A stretch of 9,090 nucleotides of DNA from a bacterium TMED198 (GTDB taxonomy: Bacteria > Fidelibacterota > Marinisomatia > SCGC-AAA003-L08 > D37C17), in NCBI GenBank assembly GCA_002170735.1, contig NHIV01000011.1, positions 1 through 9,090 of the forward strand, given 5' to 3'. A program made the position numbers and the translations under genes. Positions 1 to 5,491 of the stretch are shown one piece after another. The first letter of the stretch is position 1. Each line of letters begins with the position of its first letter. The notes under the pieces are model-generated. The model was given only the letters and a program-made list of their open reading frames with translations, was not told the DNA's origin and ran no database searches.

Positions 1-906
1 AGCTCATTGATAATTGGAAACTATGATTTGATGCTTAGGAATATTAGTATTGAACCAAGCCTGATTGTTAGATTTGGAAATAAGCCCACTTCTAAAACAC
101 TTAATGCTCTTTTAAATAAATTTAAGAGTAGAGTTATTACAGTTGGTCAATATAAGCAGTTCAATGATGATACAGATAGATATATCCAATCTTCAAATAG
201 AGAATTCTGTTTAACTCAAATTTCTAGAACAAATAAAAACAATAATAAATCATGGCTTAAATTAATCTTTAAAAATAGTGTAGCGATCAAAGCTGTAATA
301 GATAAGTATAAAAATGATAAAGTTACAGAACCTCTTATATATTCAGAGATTATTAATGTACTTAGAAAGGAAGATAACCTTTTTATTGGAAGCTCAATGC
401 CAATTAGGGATATGGATAGCTACACCGCTCCATCAAACAAAAACATTAAAGTACTTAGCAATAGAGGTGCTAGTGGTATAGATGGACTAATAGCCTCAGC
501 CTGTGGAATGTCAGTTTCATCTAATAAAAAAAATGTGTTGGTTCTTGGCGATGTAAGCTTTTCTCATGATATTGGTTCCTTAGTTGATGCAGCAAGACTA
601 GATATAGATCTTGTCATTGTGATTATTAATAATGGTGGAGGAAATATTTTCAATCAACTGCCAATAGAAGAACATGTAAAAAAATCTTATAAGAAGTTTT
701 GGCTGACAAATCCTAATTTAGATATAGAGACAATCTGCAGGGCATTTAAATATAGCTATTTGAAAGCAGAGACCATTATTGATTTTAAAGAAAGTTTTGT
801 AAGTGCTCTATCTTTAAAAGGATTAAAAGTTGTTGAAGTATCATGCAATGTTAGCGCTGATAACAGATTTAGAAAAAATATTTTGAAAGAACTCAGCTCT
901 TTCTAA
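1..906 (+). CDS. menD: 2-succinyl-5-enolpyruvyl-6-hydroxy-3-cyclohexene-1-carboxylate synthase (MenD), C-terminal half, cut by left window edge
   Basis: MenD is the thiamine-diphosphate enzyme that adds a succinic semialdehyde unit derived from 2-oxoglutarate to isochorismate, the first committed step of menaquinone synthesis in the cytoplasm. The frame is open from base 1 and gives 301 residues; the family is usually about 550, so the N-terminal pyrimidine-binding domain lies outside the window. The visible part starts in the central domain (IVRFGNKPTSKTL, like the I-Q-F-G-x-x-P-T-x-K of E. coli MenD) and continues through the pyrophosphate-binding domain. Counting from base 1, SNRGASGIDG is near residues 153-162, the ThDP/metal motif GDVSFSHD near 183-190, and the closing NNGGGNIF near 210-217. 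NRGASGIDG is close to diagnostic for MenD within the ThDP enzyme family. The gene is intact to its TAA stop. Its last four bases overlap the end of the convergent symporter gene. Whether other men genes lie upstream cannot be seen. Confidence 0.95.
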   Translation, partial: SSLIIGNYDLMLRNISIEPSLIVRFGNKPTSKTLNALLNKFKSRVITVGQYKQFNDDTDRYIQSSNREFCLTQISRTNKNNNKSWLKLIFKNSVAIKAVIDKYKNDKVTEPLIYSEIINVLRKEDNLFIGSSMPIRDMDSYTAPSNKNIKVLSNRGASGIDGLIASACGMSVSSNKKNVLVLGDVSFSHDIGSLVDAARLDIDLVIVIINNGGGNIFNQLPIEEHVKKSYKKFWLTNPNLDIETICRAFKYSYLKAETIIDFKESFVSALSLKGLKVVEVSCNVSADNRFRKNILKELSSF

Positions 907-2147
907 TCCATATCATCATATAAAGATTCTCCCTCACTCTTTGCTATCAAGCTAGTTCCAACGCTATCACTAAATATATTTACAACTGTTCTAAACATAT
1001 CAAGAGGGCGGTCAACTGCAAGCATTGTTCCAACAATCAGTGCAACCTCTTGATCCTTGAATCCTACAGCTTGAGTCACAATAAATATCATTACAAGTCC
1101 AGCGCTTGGTATACCAGCTGCGCCTATAGAAGCAAGTAGTGCCGTTACAACAATTACCAGTTGCTGATACATTGTTAGATCAACACCCAAGACCTGAGCA
1201 ATAAATAAAACACCTGCGCACTCATATAAGGCTGTTCCATCCATATTTATTGTTGCTCCAAGTGGAAGAACGAAGCTAGAAACCTTATTTGAAACTCCTG
1301 CATTTTTTTCAACGCACTTGATCGTCATTGGCAAGGTTGCATTTGATGAGCTGGTTGAGAATGCAGTTGCCATTGCAGGAGCCATTGCCCTAAAATGCAG
1401 AATAGGGTTCTTTCCCGTAAATACATAGAAAATAAATGGAAGAACAAATAGAATATGTATTGAAAGGCCAAGAGCTATCGTTACAACGTACTTGCCAACA
1501 GATATAAAAATTGCAAGCCCTGTTGTCGCAACTACCTTTGTTATAAGACCTAGAACACCTAGTGGTGCGAGTTTTATTATCATTTCGGTCATCTTCATCA
1601 TAACCTTAAAAAAAGATTCAAAAAACTTTCTAACAAATGAATTACTTCCATCTTCTAATCTGGTCATACTTACACCAAGAAGAATGGAAAAAAATATTAT
1701 ACCTAGCATGTCACCTGTTGAGGCCGCGTGTACTGGATTTAAAGGAATCATTCTTATCAAAATCTCTCCTATTGAGCCCGGTTTAGAAAGAGATGAGGGA
1801 TCAAATGCATTAGAGCTTGCTAAGGTTGTTCCAACACCAGGAGCAATAAGGTTGGTAAGAGATAATCCTATCAGTATTGCTAGTAGGCTAGTAAGAAAGT
1901 AATATGCAACCGTCTTAAGACCTATTCTTCCAAGAGCTCTTCCACTTGCAATTGATGAAACCCCAACAACAATAGAGCTAAAAATAAGTGGTACTATAAT
2001 CATCTTTAGGAGTCTTATAAATATTATTCCCATAGATATAATTATATTGTAAACAAGGCTATCAGTTTCTCCCTTAAAAAGAAAGCCAGTTAAAGATCCT
2101 ACTATCATTGCTATTATTATCTGATGATGAAGTTTAAGCTTGTTCAT
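903..2147 (-). CDS. Dicarboxylate/amino acid:cation symporter (DAACS/SLC1 family)
   Basis: This is a 414-residue inner-membrane carrier of the GltP/GltPh/DctA family, which takes up glutamate, aspartate or C4-dicarboxylates with sodium or protons. Length and motif order match a complete protein: the first membrane helix is near residues 8-24, the Ser-rich hairpin HP1 is TSSSNATLP (265-273), helix TM7 carries NMDGT (301-305), hairpin HP2 has AAGIPSAG (343-350), and TM8 carries D379, D383, R386, T387, N390 and D394. By alignment with GltPh, R386 corresponds to R397, which binds the substrate side-chain carboxylate, so an acidic substrate is likely. Glutamate, aspartate and succinate-type acids cannot be told apart from sequence. 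The ATG is followed directly by a typical short cytoplasmic start (MNKLKLHHQ). No Shine-Dalgarno sequence is visible in front of it, and the terminator of the preceding gene ends about 38 bases upstream, so the gene should have its own, very compact promoter. Confidence 0.93.
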   Translation of the reverse strand: MNKLKLHHQIIIAMIVGSLTGFLFKGETDSLVYNIIISMGIIFIRLLKMIIVPLIFSSIVVGVSSIASGRALGRIGLKTVAYYFLTSLLAILIGLSLTNLIAPGVGTTLASSNAFDPSSLSKPGSIGEILIRMIPLNPVHAASTGDMLGIIFFSILLGVSMTRLEDGSNSFVRKFFESFFKVMMKMTEMIIKLAPLGVLGLITKVVATTGLAIFISVGKYVVTIALGLSIHILFVLPFIFYVFTGKNPILHFRAMAPAMATAFSTSSSNATLPMTIKCVEKNAGVSNKVSSFVLPLGATINMDGTALYECAGVLFIAQVLGVDLTMYQQLVIVVTALLASIGAAGIPSAGLVMIFIVTQAVGFKDQEVALIVGTMLAVDRPLDMFRTVVNIFSDSVGTSLIAKSEGESLYDDMD

Positions 2148-2185
2148 GCTATAATTTAGCTATAGGGATGTTAAAGAAATACTAT

Positions 2186-2220
2186 AAAAAAATAAGGCCC
2201 CATAAAACTGAGGCCTTATT
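2186..2220 (-). terminator. Intrinsic terminator of the outer-membrane protein gene
   Basis: A perfect 9-bp inverted repeat, AATAAGGCC at 2191-2199 and GGCCTTATT at 2212-2220, encloses a 12-base loop. On the minus strand the stem runs into seven consecutive T (2186-2192, partly shared with the stem base), the classic rho-independent layout. It starts about 38 bases past the stop codon of the outer-membrane protein gene and lies before the symporter start, so it should separate the two same-strand genes into different transcripts. There is no T-run on the plus-strand side, so it works in one direction. Confidence 0.88.
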
Positions 2221-2257
2221 AATTGTATTACAATATAGCTAACAACCTACAAAGATT

Positions 2258-3301
2258 TTACCATGTATAGGTTAGAGTAGCTGAAGAAGATAGAGCATCA
2301 TCATTTCTTCCGTTTGCATATTTAACTGGATCGTTAAATAGACCTTCAGATACTGTTAGATCGATGCCGAAGTTACCGTAGTTAAACCCGCAGCCAAAAT
2401 TAATATCAAAAGGTAATCCACCCTGCATTGTTGATGCGTCAGCATCAGCATCTGCTTGATAAGATGAACTTATAATGTAATTCTTGGTTGCACCAACTCT
2501 TACCGTAGCAAAGTCCCAAAGCGCGCTCTCAACACCAAACGTGAAAGCAGGAAGAGTAATCATACTACTAGCAGCTCCTTCTACGAAACCATCATTAGCT
2601 GATGATCCGTAACCAAAGCCCATAGCAAACATAGCCTTTGTGCTTTCGTTAACGTCCATGTGAGTAAAGAAGCTAACACCTAGACCCATGTCTGTTGTTG
2701 CAAACTCATTGCCTGATGTACAGTCTCCATCGCAGTTATAGGTGTCCATAGCAAAGTTTACAAGCATCTTGTCAAACATCCAAAACGCCTGATCTCTTCT
2801 TAGGCTGAATCCTAAATCCATTGTTGCAGGATCATGCTCAGTTACTTCAGAGCCATCATCATATGAACCATTGGCAAACGTTACACCAACCTCTCCGAAG
2901 CCCATGTCCTGTCCCCAGCCAAAGTTGATATCCATACCGCTTGTTGCTACATTAGCATCTCCTGCAGCTCCATTGTCCATACCGTACATTCCAAGACCGA
3001 AGTTTACGCCCATTGCGCCATTACCCCAGTACATGTTAACCATGTTATTGTCTGCACCATCTGCCCATGAGAATCCGTACTTTGTATCTTGACCCCATGA
3101 AACCCATCCAGTGTTGCCGCCGTCTGTTCCTACGCCGCCAAACTGAGCGATGTTGTAGTTGTTAACTTTCTGAGGGAATAGTGCTACGTTAGCTTCGTCA
3201 CCTGGCCAAAAACCAGGGTTACCACCAAGAGCATCTACTCTCTGCTGACTTGCCATTACAAATGTTCCCAAGGTTAAAAGCATTACAGTTGCTTTTTTCA
3301 T
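2258..3301 (-). CDS. Predicted outer-membrane beta-barrel protein, family not recognised
   Basis: This 347-residue exported protein is probably an outer-membrane beta-barrel. Residues 1-24 look like a Sec signal peptide: MKK, a hydrophobic stretch, then a plausible signal peptidase I site after V-D-A (22-24); a cut after A17 is an alternative. The mature protein opens with GGNPGFWPGDEAN and LFPQKVNNYN and then alternates Gly, aromatic and polar residues in short strand-like runs (VNFGLGMYG, INFGWGQDMG, FAMGFGYG, INFGCGFNYG). It ends ATLTYTW, and a C-terminal aromatic residue is the usual BAM recognition signal. C190 and C194 (C-x3-C) may form a loop disulfide, and there is an Asp/Ala run DADADA at 283-288. 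The protein is rich in Asp, Asn and Gly and poor in Lys. A strong ribosome site, its own terminator and frequent C-ending codons (AAC, TAC, TTC) suggest high expression. A structural or porin-like role is inferred; the substrate is unknown. Confidence 0.8.
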   Translation of the reverse strand: MKKATVMLLTLGTFVMASQQRVDALGGNPGFWPGDEANVALFPQKVNNYNIAQFGGVGTDGGNTGWVSWGQDTKYGFSWADGADNNMVNMYWGNGAMGVNFGLGMYGMDNGAAGDANVATSGMDINFGWGQDMGFGEVGVTFANGSYDDGSEVTEHDPATMDLGFSLRRDQAFWMFDKMLVNFAMDTYNCDGDCTSGNEFATTDMGLGVSFFTHMDVNESTKAMFAMGFGYGSSANDGFVEGAASSMITLPAFTFGVESALWDFATVRVGATKNYIISSSYQADADADASTMQGGLPFDINFGCGFNYGNFGIDLTVSEGLFNDPVKYANGRNDDALSSSATLTYTW

Positions 3302-3309
3302 TTGTTTTT

Positions 3310-3314
3310 CTCCT
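3310..3314 (-). promoter_or_regulatory. Shine-Dalgarno site of the outer-membrane protein gene
   Basis: AGGAG on the minus strand lies eight bases before the ATG at 3301. It is the strongest ribosome-binding site in the window. It fixes the start codon, which also begins a good signal peptide, and fits a highly translated gene. Confidence 0.85.
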
Positions 3315-3350
3315 ATGTTGTTACTTTTGTTATTGTACTTTTATTATTAT

Positions 3351-3381
3351 GACCTAAAAGGCTTTTATAAGCCGTTAGGTC
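3351..3381. promoter_or_regulatory. 31-bp two-tier palindrome upstream of the outer-membrane protein gene
   Basis: The outer arms are GACCTAA (3351-3357) and TTAGGTC (3375-3381). Nested inside are GGCTT (3360-3364) and AAGCC (3369-3373) around a TTAT loop, with a 2-to-1 internal asymmetry, making 12 base pairs in all. It lies 49-80 bases before the ATG at 3301. No T-run follows on either strand, so it is not a standard terminator. It could be a 5'-UTR hairpin stabilising the message or a regulator-binding site. On the minus strand its centre reads TATAAA (3364-3369), a -10-like hexamer, with a poor -35 candidate (TTAATA) 17 bases upstream. If that were the promoter, the palindrome would overlap it like an operator. 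Confidence 0.5.
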
Positions 3382-3468
3382 AATTCTATTAAATCTATTC
3401 ATAAAAAAAACGTTTGATCTCTATAACAGCATTTATATTACAACTTTTTTAATTTATAATGCAAATAT

Positions 3469-3485
3469 TTAAAGTAATACTTTAA
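3469..3485. promoter_or_regulatory. 17-bp perfect palindrome, possible operator
   Basis: TTAAAGTA (3469-3476) and TACTTTAA (3478-3485) are exact inverted copies around a single A. The loop is too small and the arms too AT-rich for a good RNA hairpin, so a site for a dimeric DNA-binding protein is the more natural reading. It lies 168 bp from the outer-membrane gene start and 177 bp from the Cys/His-rich gene start, near the middle of the spacer. In such AT-rich DNA, chance occurrence is possible. Confidence 0.35.
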
Positions 3486-3559
3486 GTAGTGTCTTTTTTC
3501 CTTTCTTAGAGCCTATTTATCTTCTCGATTAATGACAAATTCTGTGATCTAGATCTAAA

Positions 3560-3592
3560 TATTTTTAAAAAGTGTAGAACAATATAATTTTG
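3560..3592 (+). promoter_or_regulatory. Candidate promoter of the Cys/His-rich small protein gene
   Basis: A perfect TATAAT is at 3583-3588. The same bases read on as TAATTTTG (3585-3592), which also fits the TAnnTTTG -7 element used by Bacteroidetes-type RNA polymerase. The expected -35 position (TATTTT at 3560-3565) is poor. The element sits about 75 bases before the ATG at 3662. A TATAAT is weak evidence on its own in DNA this AT-rich. Confidence 0.35.
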
Positions 3593-3648
3593 TGATGCAG
3601 CAAGCAATTTTATTTTCTTAATGACATTACCTTTAATCAAGAAACAAA

Positions 3649-3654
3649 AGGGGA
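3649..3654 (+). promoter_or_regulatory. Shine-Dalgarno site of the Cys/His-rich small protein gene
   Basis: AGGGGA ends seven bases before the ATG at 3662. Its strength and spacing support both the chosen start and the reality of this short gene. Confidence 0.75.
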
Positions 3655-3661
3655 ACTAGAA

Positions 3662-4003
3662 ATGGGAATATTTTATATAATAATACTTGCTACTGGAGTT
3701 GGCTTCGTTTATGAATCTAATAGGCCAACGGAATACGATCTTATAATGAATGATGGTTCGTCAAGGGAAATTATTATAGATAAAACCTACTCCTGCCCTC
3801 TACATTGCAAGGTAGATCATATTCATCATGCAAAAAAATGCAAATCAAGCTGTACAAAGGATCATAATAACTTTCATATACACTCATACAAGGAAATGAA
3901 TAAGGCAACAACCTTATCTCTTAACTATAAGAAGAATAATATTCTTTCAATGAGCAAGGTGTCTCTACATAAGAAGAATAAAAATACTAATCAAAAAAAA
4001 TAG
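3662..4003 (+). CDS. Small membrane-anchored Cys/His-rich protein, unrecognised, possibly metal-binding
   Basis: I do not recognise this 113-residue protein. Residues 2-17 (GIFYIIILATGVGFVY) are hydrophobic and act as a short membrane anchor or an uncleaved signal. Next comes a small region that could form a strand pair (EYDLIMNDGSSREIIID, 24-40). A Cys/His cluster follows: C45, H48, C49, H53, H55, H56, C60, C64, H68, H72 and H74. The rest is a Lys/Asn-rich, probably disordered tail ending NQKK. The start of the cluster, YSCPLHCKV, resembles the Y-x-C-P-M-H opening of heavy-metal-binding domains found on copper transport proteins, and C60-x3-C64 stands where those have C-P-x-C-G. This is a remote, visual similarity only. 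The good ribosome site and the neat fit against the convergent aldehyde dehydrogenase gene (three bases between stops) argue for a real gene. Metal binding at the membrane or cell surface is inferred. Confidence 0.72.
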   Translation: MGIFYIIILATGVGFVYESNRPTEYDLIMNDGSSREIIIDKTYSCPLHCKVDHIHHAKKCKSSCTKDHNNFHIHSYKEMNKATTLSLNYKKNNILSMSKVSLHKKNKNTNQKK

Positions 4004-4033
4004 CCTTTAGTAAATCCAAGGTATAAATTTTTT
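3993..4033. terminator. Weak, possibly bidirectional terminator hairpin at a convergent gene junction
   Basis: ATA (4000-4002) plus CCTT (4004-4007) pair with AAGG (4018-4021) plus TAT (4022-4024), giving a 7-bp stem with one bulged G (4003; C on the minus strand) and a 10-base loop. On the minus strand it leads directly into a run of T (3993-3999), suiting the aldehyde dehydrogenase transcript. On the plus strand AAA then six T (4028-4033) follow. The stem contains only two GC pairs, so it is weak. It covers both stop codons, and its plus-strand A-run also encodes the lysine tail of the small protein. Confidence 0.35.
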
Positions 4034-5482
4034 AGCAATTCTGTAGTACGTTCTCTGTAGATCGTACCACCAAAGCTCCCACTTTAATGAAAATATATTT
4101 TCAAGAACAGACTTATGGTTAGTGTATGCGAGCAAACCTTCCTTTCCATGCCTTCTTCCTATTCCGCTCTTTCCTGTACCTCCAAATGGAATGGATGCAA
4201 TACCGTACTGAGTCTGAACATCATTAACACTTATAGATCCTGCTGATAAACATTTAACAAAGTAGTTGATTCTTTTCTTATTCTTTCCAAAGACGCTCGC
4301 GCTCAGGTTGTAGTTGCCCTTGTTTGCCATTGAAACTGCCGCGGCATCATCTTCAAACCTGTACAAACAAACCACTGGACCAAAAGTTTCTTCAGTGTTT
4401 ATAGGACTATCAGGAGCTGGCTCTACAAGAATAGTTGGAGCTACGAACATTCCTGAACTTTCTTCACAATTTCCTTCAATTATTTCTTTGGATCCAGAAT
4501 TTTTTATATGCCGTTTAATTTTTTCTAGATTTACATATGTACATATTGCACCAACTTGGCTTAAAGAATCAGGACCGGATGATAGCTTTAAAAGTTCTTT
4601 TTTCAGCAAAGAAATAACATCTTCAAATATTGATTCTTGAATGTAAACTCTCTCTGTTGAGATGCACGTTTGGCCAGCGTTGCTAAATGAACCCCATACA
4701 ATCGCCTTGGCAGCCCTTTCCAGGTTTGCATCATCCATCACAACCATTGGGTCAACACCACCCATTTCAAGTATAGCTGGTTTTAATAGGCTAGCGCATT
4801 GAACAGCAACCTTTTTCCCTATCTTTGTGCTGCCAGTAAAACAAACTACGTTTATATTGGGTGATGCTATAATTTTCTCAGCTACATCACCAAGGCCTAG
4901 AACAATCTGAAAGGTGTTAATGTGTTCAGGCAATGATTCATCCCAAATCTTCTTTAATAAAACAGTCGTTAAAGGGGTTTGCTCAGATGGTTTTAGAACA
5001 ACGTTGTTGCCTGCAAGAAGTGCCTCAATCGAGGCACAAAGTGGCAAAATAAGAGGATAATTCCAAGGTGAAATGATAGCAGCGGTACCCATTGGTTCAA
5101 AAACTACTCTTGCCTTTTTAAAAAAAGTTAAAACCCCGGTTCCTCTTGGTTGATCCATCAAGGTCTCAGGTGCAATCGATGATAAGGTTTTGATGCTTTC
5201 AAGGCAGACAAAGATTTCGGTCAATGCCTCTACAGGTTTCTTGCCTGTCTCACCTATAATAGTATCAACAATTATGTCTAAATTTTTTGTTATATTTTTT
5301 CGAAACTTCTTAAGCTTTATTACTCTTTTTAAAATTGAAAGCTCTGACCAAGATCGATCATGGCCTGAAAGGTGCAAAATTTCTTCTATTTGATCTTGAG
5401 TTGTAAGATCAATGTTTCCAGCACTTTTATTTGTTGCTGGGTTAAAAACATGCAAAGAATGATCTTTAATTTTTGAAGTCAT
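4007..5482 (-). CDS. NAD(P)-dependent aldehyde dehydrogenase (ALDH superfamily)
   Basis: This complete 491-residue enzyme should oxidise an aldehyde to the carboxylic acid with NAD or NADP. The family's key features are present: SPWNYP with N141 (oxyanion-hole Asn), VLKPSE with K164 (cofactor binding), FTGST (215-219), the general base E239 in EMGG, the nucleophile C273 in NAGQTC, and ETFGPV (365-370). The residue after EMGG is Val where Lys is more usual (EMGGVDP). The C-terminal tail, after PFGGTGKSGIGRRHG, is rich in Trp, Tyr and basic residues (WELWWYDL, IPWIY). This recalls long-chain or fatty aldehyde dehydrogenases and may touch the membrane; substrate assignment is a guess. The start codon is preceded in frame by the valS stop (TAG, nine bases between). 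No Shine-Dalgarno sequence is visible, so translation may be coupled to valS. The two genes are probably co-transcribed, although their functions are unrelated. Confidence 0.92.
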   Translation of the reverse strand: MTSKIKDHSLHVFNPATNKSAGNIDLTTQDQIEEILHLSGHDRSWSELSILKRVIKLKKFRKNITKNLDIIVDTIIGETGKKPVEALTEIFVCLESIKTLSSIAPETLMDQPRGTGVLTFFKKARVVFEPMGTAAIISPWNYPLILPLCASIEALLAGNNVVLKPSEQTPLTTVLLKKIWDESLPEHINTFQIVLGLGDVAEKIIASPNINVVCFTGSTKIGKKVAVQCASLLKPAILEMGGVDPMVVMDDANLERAAKAIVWGSFSNAGQTCISTERVYIQESIFEDVISLLKKELLKLSSGPDSLSQVGAICTYVNLEKIKRHIKNSGSKEIIEGNCEESSGMFVAPTILVEPAPDSPINTEETFGPVVCLYRFEDDAAAVSMANKGNYNLSASVFGKNKKRINYFVKCLSAGSISVNDVQTQYGIASIPFGGTGKSGIGRRHGKEGLLAYTNHKSVLENIFSLKWELWWYDLQRTYYRIAKKFIPWIY

Positions 5483-5491
5483 AATAAAAAT

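Larger units (their letters stand above)
3302..3661. other. Divergent 360-bp spacer between the outer-membrane protein gene and the Cys/His-rich gene
   Basis: This is the longest stretch without a gene in the window. It separates two genes transcribed away from each other, so it must carry both promoters. It is very AT-rich. I see the ribosome sites at either end, a 31-bp interrupted palindrome (3351-3381), a 17-bp palindrome (3469-3485), a 10-bp palindrome GATCTAGATC (3546-3555) and a TATAAT candidate (3583-3588). I find no convincing open reading frame, tRNA fold or repeat array in it. Confidence 0.8.

Noticed and set aside
1492..1902. 136-codon open frame on the plus strand inside the symporter gene
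   Set aside because: It lies antisense to conserved transmembrane sequence of a clear family member. It has no ribosome site, and its translation looks like the complement of hydrophobic codons, so it is a shadow frame.
2871..3092. 73-codon open frame antisense to the outer-membrane protein gene
   Set aside because: The Pro/Ser-rich translation is what antisense reading of Gly-rich barrel codons gives. No supporting start signal was seen.
3546..3555. GATCTAGATC palindrome upstream of the Cys/His-rich gene as an operator
   Set aside because: A 10-bp palindrome of this composition is easily found by chance. It is noted within the spacer entry but not called as a site.
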